64,000 nucleotides of DNA from Dysgonamonadaceae bacterium (GTDB taxonomy: Bacteria > Bacteroidota > Bacteroidia > Bacteroidales > Dysgonomonadaceae). This document shows, one piece after another, positions 1 to 8,390 of the stretch. Each line of letters opens with the position of its first letter. Within the stretch, counting starts at the first letter, position 1. The notes under the pieces were generated by a model, which had not been told where the DNA came from, did not search any database, and saw nothing but the letters and a program-made list of their open reading frames with translations. The stretch covers positions 124,001-188,000 of the forward strand of contig JAIRUA010000007.1 in the NCBI GenBank assembly GCA_031254645.1, written 5' to 3'. Position numbers and translations under genes: made by a program.

Positions 1-717
1 CATATGTCTGTGGCTGTGCCCACCGAGAATAAGATCAATATTCCGCGAAGCTTCTGCCAATACCACATCGGATCTAAAACCGAGATGCGACAGGCAAATA
101 ACCGTATCTACCTTGTGTTTCGAGCGAAGCAAATCGGCATATTTGTTTGCCATTTCGATAGGGTCGAGGTATTTCACGCCTTCGTAATTGGCGGATGCCA
201 CCAAACCAATCAGTTCAATATTCGCACCGATAATGCCAATGCGGATTCCATCCTTTTCGATAACAAGGTACGGTTTTATCATTCCAGCAATTGCCGTTTC
301 CGAAAAATCGTAGTTGCTACATATTATTGGGAATTCAGCTCGTCGAACGATGTCTTCCAACACTTTCATTCCGTAGTCAAATTCGTGATTTCCAAGCGTA
401 ATGGCAGTATATCCCATTAAATTTTTCGCTTCAATATCTACTTTTCCTTTGAAAAGATTAAAATAGGGCGTGCCTTGCGTAAAATCGCCCGAATCGAAAA
501 GAAGAACGTTACAATTCTCGCTTCGCACTTGATCGATAAACGCTTTGCGACGCACTACACCACCTAAGTCGGGCGCCACTCGATCATTTTCAGGAATGGG
601 TTCGATGCGACTATGCGTATCGTTTGTGTGAAGAATAACGATATTTTTCTGTCCGAAAACCGATAGGTTTAAAGAAAGAAAAATACTGATAATTATAATG
701 ATATATCTTGTTTTCAT
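1..717 (-). CDS. 5'-nucleotidase/metallophosphatase, N-terminal catalytic part (cut by window edge)
   Basis: The minus-strand frame is open from the ATG at 717 to base 1, giving 239 residues; the gene continues outside the window. The start carries a signal peptide (MKTRYIIIIISIFLSLNLSV) and the mature part has the dimetal motifs of the UshA/calcineurin-like family in order: HTNDTHSR, LLFDSGD, TLGNHEFDYG, CLSHLG and GGHSHRH. Such enzymes hydrolyse nucleotides or UDP-sugars in the periplasm. The gene starts 19 bp after the stop of a second gene holding the 5'-nucleotidase C-terminal domain, so the enzyme appears split in two, with the C-domain gene first. It is probably secreted; substrate cannot be told from the sequence. 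Confidence 0.9.
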   Translation of the reverse strand, partial: MKTRYIIIIISIFLSLNLSVFGQKNIVILHTNDTHSRIEPIPENDRVAPDLGGVVRRKAFIDQVRSENCNVLLFDSGDFTQGTPYFNLFKGKVDIEAKNLMGYTAITLGNHEFDYGMKVLEDIVRRAEFPIICSNYDFSETAIAGMIKPYLVIEKDGIRIGIIGANIELIGLVASANYEGVKYLDPIEMANKYADLLRSKHKVDTVICLSHLGFRSDVVLAEASRNIDLILGGHSHRHM

Positions 718-736
718 TTCTGCAAATTCTTAATTT

Positions 737-1507
737 CTAATTCAAAACCACAATTCTACCATCGAGTTGTGAATTAATTTCATTCCCTTGCCGGGTTTGT
801 TCTTGAATGTAGTCAATAATGATATCGCGCAAGATAATGCCGGTATCGTATTTCGAAGTCGCATTTTCAAGTGCTCCCATTCCATCGTTTCCATCGGCGA
901 GATAATCGAGCGTAACAACTTTATAAATATGCTCATTGTCAATCGGTTTTCCGTCAATCGTAATACTTCTTATCTCATCATTTTCGATAATAAATCGTAC
1001 ATTCGACGAAATACCAAAACCACGTATATTTGCTTCAAACAATTTTCTTAAATCGCTGCCCTTCAAATCTAAAAAAACAATGGTATTGTCGAACGAATAT
1101 ATTTCAAACAAATCACCCATTGTAATAGCGCCTTTCGGCATTGCGGCGCGGTGTCCATTTACGTTCATCACAGCCAAGTCGGCACCATCGGGAAGGATTT
1201 CATCACCATACTTTTTCATTACATCTGCCGTGAAATTGGTCAGTAAACTTTCGGGGCGACCTCTATCCATCATTTGCGCTGCAATGCCTATCACAACGCC
1301 CATTTGTTCATCGAGTTGCGATTTGTAATAATCTACAAACGTTACCATCTCGGGGTCGGCGTAGGCATCGAATGAGGAGTTTATCTGTACGATTGTTCCG
1401 CTGATTTCCGTAATACGATAACGTGTTGTTTGACAGGAAATCAGGAAAACTGCCGCAAGGACAATCCATAGAGGTTGCAAAAGTTTCATTATTTTAAATT
1501 GTTTCAT
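737..1507 (-). CDS. 5'-nucleotidase C-terminal domain lipoprotein
   Basis: A 256-residue protein. A lipobox ends LISCQ (Cys25 from this start; a second ATG at 1489, MKLLQP, would leave a shorter and more usual signal peptide). The body fits the 5'-nucleotidase C-terminal domain that binds the nucleotide base: ESLLTNFTADVM, GADLAVMNVNG, GAITMGDLFEI, DLKGSDLRKLFE, VVTLDYLADGNDGM. The catalytic metallophosphatase half is encoded by the next gene, 19 bp downstream. In UshA both halves are one chain; here they should act as a pair at the outer or inner membrane surface. Split versions are known in Bacteroidota, so this is not in itself a frameshift; neither half ends abruptly. Confidence 0.88.
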   Translation of the reverse strand: MKQFKIMKLLQPLWIVLAAVFLISCQTTRYRITEISGTIVQINSSFDAYADPEMVTFVDYYKSQLDEQMGVVIGIAAQMMDRGRPESLLTNFTADVMKKYGDEILPDGADLAVMNVNGHRAAMPKGAITMGDLFEIYSFDNTIVFLDLKGSDLRKLFEANIRGFGISSNVRFIIENDEIRSITIDGKPIDNEHIYKVVTLDYLADGNDGMGALENATSKYDTGIILRDIIIDYIQEQTRQGNEINSQLDGRIVVLN

Positions 1508-1567
1508 AGGTCAAAGATACGCTTTTTTCGCAATTTCGTCAAAAAAGCGGGCAAAAAAATGATCACA

Positions 1568-1599
1568 TTTGTATATTAGCAAATTATACATTATCTTTG
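1568..1599 (+). promoter_or_regulatory. Bacteroidota promoter for rplS
   Basis: TTTG at 1568-1571, 20-nt spacer, TATCTTTG at 1592-1599. This matches the TTTG/TAnnTTTG consensus used by the primary sigma factor of Bacteroidota. It leaves a leader of about 80 nt before the rplS ATG; the leader could hold an autoregulatory L19 structure, but I do not see a defined fold. Confidence 0.75.
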
Positions 1600-1686
1600 T
1601 ACCCGCTTTGCGCAATCTCTGTCGGGCAGATACCGTTATATTGCGTTTAGAAAACGTTAATTATTAACATAAAGCATTCAATTACA

Positions 1687-2037
1687 ATGGATTTAATTAA
1701 AGTAGCAGAAGCCGCTTTTGTAGGGGAAAAGAAAGAATTACCCAAATTCAAAAGTGGAGACACTATCACAGTAGCGTATCGCATTGTGGAAGGAAACAAA
1801 GAGCGTATTCAGCAGTATCGTGGCGATGTTATCAAAATCGTAGGACACGGTGATACAAAACGCTTTACGGTAAGAAAAATGTCGGATAACATTGGCGTAG
1901 AACGTATTTTTCCGATGAATTCACCATTTATCGAAAGTATTACAGTGAATAGCCAAGGTAGAGTTCGTAGAGCAAAATTGTACTATTTACGCAAACTTCG
2001 CGGAAAAGCAGCTCGTATCAGAAAAAAATTGTATTAA
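1687..2037 (+). CDS. rplS: 50S ribosomal protein L19
   Basis: 116 residues, the normal L19 length. Family sequences are clear: [45 protein letters not shown] and the basic tail [21 protein letters not shown]19 sits at the 30S-50S interface. It is a single-gene unit with its own promoter and a strong intrinsic terminator right after the stop. Confidence 0.98.
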   Translation: MDLIKVAEAAFVGEKKELPKFKSGDTITVAYRIVEGNKERIQQYRGDVIKIVGHGDTKRFTVRKMSDNIGVERIFPMNSPFIESITVNSQGRVRRAKLYYLRKLRGKAARIRKKLY

Positions 2038-2060
2038 TCGCTCGCGATTGTATAGAAATA

Positions 2061-2091
2061 AAAAACGCTTCGGATTTTTCGAAGCGTTTTT
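2061..2091 (+). terminator. Intrinsic terminator of rplS
   Basis: 12-bp stem AAAAACGCTTCG / CGAAGCGTTTTT with a 7-nt loop (2073-2079), ending in a T-run that continues to 2092. It lies 24 bp after the rplS stop. Confidence 0.85.
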
Positions 2092-2143
2092 TGTTTTGGA
2101 ATAAATTGCGTAATTTTGTGTTTGTAAATATAGAAAATAAAAA

Positions 2144-2512
2144 ATGATTTCATCTATTATTGGTATCACATTTGATTGCCCAAATTCCAACGAATTAGCG
2201 GATTTTTATGTAAAACTGTCGGGGTGGAAAAAAGAAATTTCGACCAGTGAATGGGCGGCGCTTCGTACTCCGGAAGGAGTCCTTTTGGTTTTTCAAACCG
2301 TAAAAAACTACGTTCCGCCTGTTTGGCCTTGGAAAAACGGTGAGCAACAACAAATGGCTCATATTGATTTCAAAGTGGATAATTTGCCGGAAACAGTGGA
2401 ATATGCCTTGAAGTGTGGTGCGAGAAAATCAGATATACAATTTTACGATACTTCTATTGTAATGTTTGACCCGGCAGGACATCCATTTTGTTTATCAACA
2501 GTTTCACAATAA
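2144..2512 (+). CDS. VOC (glyoxalase/bleomycin-resistance) family protein
   Basis: 122 residues with the vicinal-oxygen-chelate pattern: N-terminal strand IIGITFDCPNSNELADFYVKL, then W-rich LVFQTVKNYVPPVWP, AHIDFKVDNLPETVEYALKCGA and the terminal FDPAGHPFCL. This is the layout of glyoxalase-like subunits that dimerise around a metal site; the true substrate of this subgroup is not known. A TAATTTTG -7 element at 2111-2118 lies 26 nt before the start. The stop comes 8 bp before the recO start, so the two are probably co-transcribed. Confidence 0.8.
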   Translation: MISSIIGITFDCPNSNELADFYVKLSGWKKEISTSEWAALRTPEGVLLVFQTVKNYVPPVWPWKNGEQQQMAHIDFKVDNLPETVEYALKCGARKSDIQFYDTSIVMFDPAGHPFCLSTVSQ

Positions 2513-2519
2513 AATCTAT

Positions 2520-3242
2520 ATGATCCACAAAACGCAAGGCATTATACTCAACACGTCAAAATACAACGACAGATATTCCATTACACACGTTTTTACACGT
2601 GATTTCGGTCGTGTATCTTATCTTTTGCCTCGCTCGCAGAGCAAGAAACAGAAGATAAAGCCGTCGTTGTTTTTTCCCTTGTCGGTATTAAATTTGGAGG
2701 TTGAGCATTTGCCGCTTCGCGATATTCATCGACTAAAAGATGTAGAAAGAACGTTTCCGTTGTACGATATTTCGATAAATATGACAAAAGTTTCGTTGTC
2801 GTTTTTTCTATCGGAATTTTTATCGCTCGTGCTCCGTGAAATTGATCGAAACGAAATCCTTTTCGATTTTCTGCGAAATTCTATCGAAACATTAGAAGTA
2901 ACCGAAAAAGGACTTGGCAACTTCCATTTAGCTTTTATGACGAGCTTGACACGCTTTTTGGGATTTTATCCCAATATGGAAAGCTATACAAGCGGCTCAT
3001 ATTTCGATTTACTGAATGGCGAATTTGTACAAACCACTCCTTTTCATTCTCATTTTCTACCGAAAAATCAAAGTGTTTATCTCAACTATTTTCGTCGAAT
3101 CCATTATGGAAATATGCACCTGTTTCGCCTTTCTTATTCGGAACGAAATTCGGTTATTGATGTGCTACTGACATATTATCGTTTGCACGTATGGGATTTT
3201 CCGCCGTTGAAATCGTTGGATATTTTGAGAGAGTTGAGATAA
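2520..3242 (+). CDS. recO: DNA repair protein RecO
   Basis: 240 residues from the ATG at 2520 (MIHKTQGIILNTSKYNDRYS). The frame is open further up to 2466, but that part overlaps the VOC gene, and RecO proteins start with this OB-fold strand. Visible features: the OB-fold region with HVFTRDFGRVSYLLPRSQSK (about residues 20-45) and a helical C-terminal part. RecO loads RecA on SSB-coated DNA together with RecR in recombinational repair. The zinc-finger cysteines found in some RecO proteins are absent here, as is common in Bacteroidota. Confidence 0.88.
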   Translation: MIHKTQGIILNTSKYNDRYSITHVFTRDFGRVSYLLPRSQSKKQKIKPSLFFPLSVLNLEVEHLPLRDIHRLKDVERTFPLYDISINMTKVSLSFFLSEFLSLVLREIDRNEILFDFLRNSIETLEVTEKGLGNFHLAFMTSLTRFLGFYPNMESYTSGSYFDLLNGEFVQTTPFHSHFLPKNQSVYLNYFRRIHYGNMHLFRLSYSERNSVIDVLLTYYRLHVWDFPPLKSLDILRELR

Positions 3243-3257
3243 ACCGTCATCTGCGTT

Positions 3258-5759
3258 CTAAGACTCTTTGCCGAAGCGTCTCCAAATCAATAATCCACCA
3301 CAAATCAACATCAACAACAACGCAATATACGCAATAGTATCCGTTACTTTTATACTTTGCGGGTCGAATTTGAAAACAACCGTATGTTCGCCTGCCGGAA
3401 TCGGTAATCCGCGTAATGTGTAATTGACACGCAGCATTTTAGCCGGTTTTCCGTCAATCGTAATTTTCCAACCCCGCGGATAATATATTTCGGAGAAGAC
3501 CGCTAATTCGTCTTTTTTCGCCGAAACTCTGTATTCCATATAGTTAGAATCATACGAAATCAATTCAATAACAGAAGCCGAATCCCTCGGCATTACATTA
3601 AATCCTTCCAAAACAGACGCAAATTTTCTGTCGGCAACGGCTTGCGTACGCAAATCAATTTCGCCCAATGCGGCAACCTCTTCATCGGCGCTATCCACAA
3701 ATCGGATTTCGTCTACAAACCACGCATTTCCTTGATGATGTGGATTTTCGATAGGAAACGTTCCGCCTTGTACGGGAAAAATTATCCATTTGAGATTGAG
3801 CATATTCAATACAGGAAACGCATTGTAATTCGCAGAATCTAAAACACCCGAATGTTGTATGATTTCTTCTTGCAACGCACGTAATTCGTGTACAAGATGT
3901 ATATCGATAAGGTCTTGATATCTACGAAGTTTCGCTGCGTGATAGCCACCAATTGTTTTGTGCCAAAAAGGCGTAACACCATCGTTGAAAGGATTTTGCA
4001 TATTCAATACACGGAAGTTCAATGTAGGATCATCCAAAATATGCTGGTCGGTAGGCGAAGGCGCAAGCATTTGTTGACGATTCACTTGCGTTTGAAAATC
4101 GCTGTCGTTCAAATATCGCTTATTGACGCCCCACATATCCACCAAACATAAAATCAAAATACCGCCGACAATCCACATTGCTTTTATTTTTTTGTTGATA
4201 TACAACCATAACAGAGCCGCTCCAATAACACAAATAAAGAAACTGCGCCACGCATCGGCAGTAAATATTGCGATGCGCATTTCGGTCAAGTTATTAATAA
4301 ATGGTTGTAAATGTTCAGCCGGAAGTCCTTGTTGCAACTGCCACATCTCTGACGTCGAAACGAAAGATGTAAAAAACATTCGCGGCATAATGGCGAAAAG
4401 CAATGCAAAACCGCCTGTCAATCCAAGACTTATGTACAGATATTTGGGGTTTTGTTTTAAAATTTCGGGCTTCTCTATGATTTCTTTCAAAGCCAAAATC
4501 GCTAATAATGGGATACAAAATTGTGCAACAACAAGAATCGATGAAACCGTTCGAAATTTGTTATATAGCGGTATATGGTCGATAAAGAAATCAGTCAACG
4601 GCATAAAATTATGCCCCCACGACAGTAAAATCGAAAAGATTGTTCCTGCTAAAAGTGCCCATTTCATTGAACCTTTTACAACAAAAAGTCCTAAAATAAA
4701 CAATGTTAGTACGAACGCACCAACATATACCGGACCTTTTGTCATCGGTTGTTCGCCCCAATATTGTCCGATACCGGAAAAAATTTCGCGATATTCGGGA
4801 CGCGCTTTGCTCATTGCTCTTTCGCTTTGCGACATCGGAATAGCCGAAGACCCACCTTTTGTGTTAGGAACGAGCAATGTCCACGTTTCGCCAATGCCAT
4901 AACTCCACGCCGTGATATAATCGCGTTCCAATCCACCACTTGTTGCATTGTCGCCGTGATGTGAAAGTTCCGATTTTCCGCGCATCGTTTGCTGTGAATA
5001 TTCCCACGTGTGATAAAGCGTGCTCGCATTTGCCATTACACCGATTAATCCTGCAATAATAACTACGCCTGTCGATTTCAAAAAGTCGGGTAATGTTTTA
5101 TTTTTCAACGCATCAACAAAATAGCCGATAATAATAAACAGCATCGCGAACAAGAAATAATAACTCATTTGAACGTGATTCGAAACAATTTGAAACGCTA
5201 CAAAAATCATCATCAACAACGCACCCAACAGGTATTTTTTTCGCTGATAAATATAAACCATTCCGGCAATCGTGGGCGGAATATAGGCAAGTGTATAAAA
5301 TTTCCAAATGTGTCCGGCGGAAATCAGAATGAAAAAATACGATGAAAACGCCCACACAACCGCCCCCAATCCACTAACGAGCGGCGACGCTTTAAAGGCT
5401 CTCATCAAGATATAAAATCCTAACAACATAATGAAAACCAAACGCATATAATCAGGTAAAAACAACGAATAAGCTTTTCGGGCAAACTCTTGCGGTTTCG
5501 ACGAATTGTAAGTTGGACTCATTTGATACGAAGGCATTCCGCTAAACATTGAAAGATTCCAACGCGTGCGTTCGCCATCGTGTCGCGCCATAAAATCGCG
5601 TTGTTCTTGTCCTTGACCGATAGCGGCAAGCGAGTCGTGTTGCATAATTCTGCGTCCGTCCATTATAGCAGGTGCAAAATAAGCAAAAGAGAGAAGAATA
5701 AATGCCACGATTACAGCTAAATCGGGAAGTATTTTTTTGAATTGTCCGGATATATTCAT
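3258..5759 (-). CDS. YfhO-family polytopic membrane protein
   Basis: 833 residues. Many hydrophobic segments run from residue about 15 (DLAVIVAFILLSFAYFAPAI) to about 520, followed by a soluble region, a final TM near 800 (TIAYIALLLMLICGGLLI) and a short basic tail. The early loop with RRIMQHDSLAAIGQ and RWNLSMFSGMPSYQ is typical of Bacteroidota YfhO-type proteins, which resemble GT-C glycosyltransferases of the cell envelope. In Firmicutes YfhO relatives glycosylate lipoteichoic acid; the Bacteroidota substrate is unknown. It is convergent with recO (15 bp between stops) and has its own promoter. Confidence 0.85.
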   Translation of the reverse strand: MNISGQFKKILPDLAVIVAFILLSFAYFAPAIMDGRRIMQHDSLAAIGQGQEQRDFMARHDGERTRWNLSMFSGMPSYQMSPTYNSSKPQEFARKAYSLFLPDYMRLVFIMLLGFYILMRAFKASPLVSGLGAVVWAFSSYFFILISAGHIWKFYTLAYIPPTIAGMVYIYQRKKYLLGALLMMIFVAFQIVSNHVQMSYYFLFAMLFIIIGYFVDALKNKTLPDFLKSTGVVIIAGLIGVMANASTLYHTWEYSQQTMRGKSELSHHGDNATSGGLERDYITAWSYGIGETWTLLVPNTKGGSSAIPMSQSERAMSKARPEYREIFSGIGQYWGEQPMTKGPVYVGAFVLTLFILGLFVVKGSMKWALLAGTIFSILLSWGHNFMPLTDFFIDHIPLYNKFRTVSSILVVAQFCIPLLAILALKEIIEKPEILKQNPKYLYISLGLTGGFALLFAIMPRMFFTSFVSTSEMWQLQQGLPAEHLQPFINNLTEMRIAIFTADAWRSFFICVIGAALLWLYINKKIKAMWIVGGILILCLVDMWGVNKRYLNDSDFQTQVNRQQMLAPSPTDQHILDDPTLNFRVLNMQNPFNDGVTPFWHKTIGGYHAAKLRRYQDLIDIHLVHELRALQEEIIQHSGVLDSANYNAFPVLNMLNLKWIIFPVQGGTFPIENPHHQGNAWFVDEIRFVDSADEEVAALGEIDLRTQAVADRKFASVLEGFNVMPRDSASVIELISYDSNYMEYRVSAKKDELAVFSEIYYPRGWKITIDGKPAKMLRVNYTLRGLPIPAGEHTVVFKFDPQSIKVTDTIAYIALLLMLICGGLLIWRRFGKES

Positions 5760-5793
5760 TATGTACGTTATGTTGTTGATGTTTTTAAGAGTG

Positions 5794-5825
5794 CAAATTT
5801 AAGGAATATAGACCATATAACCAAA
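5794..5825 (-). promoter_or_regulatory. Promoter of the YfhO gene
   Basis: On the minus strand TTTG (5825-5822), 20-nt spacer, TAAATTTG (5801-5794), 34 nt before the ATG at 5759. Fits the Bacteroidota consensus. Confidence 0.7.
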
Positions 5826-5940
5826 AATAAAACTTTTCACGATATAAGTATTTGATAATTTAATTCTCACAAACTTTCATCGAATTCACGACAAAAATGA
5901 GTACTTTTGCACTTAATTATAGAGAGATAAAAATTAGGTT

Positions 5941-6723
5941 ATGAACAAAATAGTTGCAAAACAAAATTTTTCCGACAACGTGGTTTGTTTCGAAATCGAA
6001 GCACCACTTATCGCAAAGAGCCGAAAAGCAGGACATTTCGTTATCGTGCGTGTGGGCGAAAAAGGCGAACGAATCCCTTATACCATTGCTTCGGCTAATC
6101 CGAAAAAAGGTACCATTACACTGGTTATTCAGCGAATAGGAAAGTCATCAAAAAAAATAAGTAATCTGAATGTGGGTGATTACGTTACCGATTTAGTAGG
6201 TCCGTTGGGAAAAGCCACACACATCGAAAACTTCGGTACGGTTGTTTGCGCCGGAGGAGGCGTTGGTGTCGCGCCAATGTTGCCGATTATCGAAGCGATG
6301 AAAAATGCCGGTAACCGTGTGATTTCCGTACTGGCGGCTCGTACAAAAGAGTTGATTATTTTGGAAGAACAAGTGCGTAAACATTCTGACGAAGTGATTA
6401 TTATGACCGACGACGGCTCGTATGGCGAAAAAGGATTGATTACAGCAGGCGTGGAAAAAATTATTCAACGCGAAAAAGTAGATTTGTGCGTTACTATCGG
6501 ACCTGCCGTGATGATGAAATTCGTATCGCAATTGACTAAAAAATACAACATTCCCACCATCGCATCACTTAACACAATAATGGTGGACGGCACAGGAATG
6601 TGTGGCGCTTGTCGTGTAACAGTAGGCGGAAAAACCAAATTCGTATGTGTCGATGGACCCGAATTTGATGCACATCAAGTAGATTTCGATGAAATGATGC
6701 TGCGACTTCGCGCTTATGATTAA
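5941..6723 (+). CDS. nfnA: NfnA: NADH-side subunit of NADH-dependent reduced ferredoxin:NADP+ oxidoreductase
   Basis: 260 residues of the ferredoxin-NADP reductase/PyrK type. FAD-binding GERIPYTIAS lies at about 43-52, the nucleotide loop CAGGGVGVAPM at 103-113, and the [2Fe-2S] site D216-x4-C221-x2-C224-x11-C236. An Asp plus three Cys is the ligand set known for NfnA (NfnS). With NfnB, encoded about 100 bp downstream, it should couple NADH and reduced ferredoxin to NADP+ reduction in an anaerobe. A TACTTTTG -7 element at 5902-5909 sits 31 nt before the start. Older annotations call this family sulfide dehydrogenase subunit SudB. Confidence 0.87.
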   Translation: MNKIVAKQNFSDNVVCFEIEAPLIAKSRKAGHFVIVRVGEKGERIPYTIASANPKKGTITLVIQRIGKSSKKISNLNVGDYVTDLVGPLGKATHIENFGTVVCAGGGVGVAPMLPIIEAMKNAGNRVISVLAARTKELIILEEQVRKHSDEVIIMTDDGSYGEKGLITAGVEKIIQREKVDLCVTIGPAVMMKFVSQLTKKYNIPTIASLNTIMVDGTGMCGACRVTVGGKTKFVCVDGPEFDAHQVDFDEMMLRLRAYD

Positions 6724-6825
6724 TTTTCTGGTTTAAAGTTTAAAATTTTAAAGTTTAAGGTCGCAGCCTACTGCGAGTTCCCTTAATTTCTTTAACTTTT
6801 CTAACTTCATTAACTTCCTAAAAAA
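6724..6825. other. nfnA-nfnB spacer with A/T-rich inverted sequence
   Basis: The 102-bp spacer contains AAAGTTTAAAATTTTAAAGTTTAAGG, then a small CGCAGCCTACTGCG hairpin and CCTTAATTTCTTTAACTTT, which together could fold as a long imperfect hairpin. No promoter consensus is seen, so nfnB is probably read from the nfnA transcript. Confidence 0.45.
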
Positions 6826-8298
6826 ATGCTTACACAAGAATATTTACAAACAGAACGCAAGGCCGAATGGCGTGAAGCGTTACGAAAATCAATAAAAAAT
6901 AAAGAACGCACCGATATTCCGCGCGTGAAAATGTCCGAAGTAGATGCCGAAGTGCGCAGTCGAAACTACGACGAAGTAAATCTCGGACTTTCTACAGAAT
7001 TGGCTATAAATGAGGCGAAACGCTGCTTGGATTGCGTTGACCCGACTTGCATTTCGGGCTGTCCGGTGGAAATTAATATACCAAAATTTATCAAAAATAT
7101 CGAGCGCGGCGAATTCCTCGAAGCCGCCAAAACACTGAAAGAAACCAACACACTTCCGGCAGTTTGCGGTCGTGTGTGTCCGCAGGAACGGCAATGTGAA
7201 AGTCAATGTTTTTATACACTGAAACTCAAAAAAGAGCCTGTCGCCATTGGGTATTTAGAACGATTTGCGGCTGATTACGAACGCGAAAGTGGAAATATTT
7301 CCATTCCCAAAGTTGTTTCAACAAACGGAATCAAAATCGCTGTTGTTGGCTCAGGTCCTGCGGGTTTGGCCTTCGCGGGTGATATGGCGAAAATGGGGTA
7401 CGATGTTACGGTTTTCGAAGCTCTGCACAAATTAGGCGGCGTACTTCGTTATGGTATTCCCGAATTTCGATTGCCCAACGAGGTGGTAGACGTGGAAATT
7501 GACGGCTTGCGAAAAATGGGTGTTAGATTTGAAACTAATATCATCGTTGGAAAAACCATTTCGCAAGAAGACTTGAAAACCAACGGATTCAAAGGAATTT
7601 TTATCGGAAGCGGCGCCGGATTACCGAACTTTATGAACATTCCGGGCGAAAACCTCAACGGTGTGCTTTCCAGCAACGAATATCTTACGCGCATCAATTT
7701 AATGCAAGCGACTGACTCTGATAGCGATACGCCAGTTCAAAAAGGTAAAAAAGTGGCAGTTATCGGCGGCGGAAATACGGCGATGGATGCTGTTCGAACA
7801 GCGCGAAGATTGGGTGCAGAAAGGGCGATGATTGTTTATCGCCGTTCGGAAGAAGAAATGCCTGCGCGTGTGGAAGAAGTGAAGCACGCTAAAGAAGAGG
7901 GAATTGAGTTTTTGACTTTGCACAATCCGATTCGTTACGAAGGCAGTGAATGCGGACGTGTACAACGAATGGAACTACAACGAATGAAGTTGGGCGAGCC
8001 TGACCAATCGGGTCGTCGTCGTCCTGTTGAAATTGAGGGCGATACCGTTTGGATTGATGTAGATGAAGTGATTGTGAGCGTGGGCGTTTCGCCGAATCCG
8101 CTGATTCCGCAATCGTTTTCGGGAATGGAGGTAACGAAATGGGGAACAATTGTTGTTGATGAAGATACGATGCGAGTTGGTGAAAGCGAAATTTTTGCAG
8201 GCGGCGATATTGTGCGTGGTGGTGCAACGGTTATTTTGGCAATGGGTGATGGAAGAAAGGCGGCGATGGAAATGGATAAGGTGTTAATGGGTGAATAA
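6826..8298 (+). CDS. nfnB: NfnB: NADPH-binding large subunit / glutamate synthase small-chain-like oxidoreductase
   Basis: 490 residues. The N-terminal Fe-S domain has C67-x2-C70-x4-C75-x3-C79 and C114-x3-C118-x5-C124-x3-C128. Then come the FAD loop VVGSGPAGLAFAG (about 173-185), the redox region GGVLRYGIPEFRLP, the NADPH loop IGGGNTAMDAVRTARR (about 315-330), and the closing GGDIVRGGATVILAMGDGRKAA. This is the GltD-like architecture shared by glutamate synthase small subunits and NfnB; the NfnA partner directly upstream makes NfnB the better call. Together they supply NADPH by electron bifurcation. Confidence 0.87.
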   Translation: MLTQEYLQTERKAEWREALRKSIKNKERTDIPRVKMSEVDAEVRSRNYDEVNLGLSTELAINEAKRCLDCVDPTCISGCPVEINIPKFIKNIERGEFLEAAKTLKETNTLPAVCGRVCPQERQCESQCFYTLKLKKEPVAIGYLERFAADYERESGNISIPKVVSTNGIKIAVVGSGPAGLAFAGDMAKMGYDVTVFEALHKLGGVLRYGIPEFRLPNEVVDVEIDGLRKMGVRFETNIIVGKTISQEDLKTNGFKGIFIGSGAGLPNFMNIPGENLNGVLSSNEYLTRINLMQATDSDSDTPVQKGKKVAVIGGGNTAMDAVRTARRLGAERAMIVYRRSEEEMPARVEEVKHAKEEGIEFLTLHNPIRYEGSECGRVQRMELQRMKLGEPDQSGRRRPVEIEGDTVWIDVDEVIVSVGVSPNPLIPQSFSGMEVTKWGTIVVDEDTMRVGESEIFAGGDIVRGGATVILAMGDGRKAAMEMDKVLMGE

Positions 8299-8313
8299 AT
8301 AATGTGCTAATTT
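8294..8313. repeat. Half copy of the TAATGTGCTAAT intergenic repeat
   Basis: AATAAATAATGTGCTAATTT directly at the nfnB stop. It matches one arm of the perfect inverted repeat at 58422-58536. Only one arm is present, followed by a short ATGCAATGATGCA stretch. Confidence 0.6.
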
Positions 8314-8390
8314 AGATGCAATGATGCAAAAACTTCACTATCTTTGCATTTGAATTTGCAAAAAATCATACAACAAATACAAAATTCAAT

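Noticed and set aside
4123..4902. Plus-strand open frame of 259 codons inside the YfhO gene
   Set aside because: Antisense shadow of a well-conserved membrane protein; the translation has no family pattern and no promoter.
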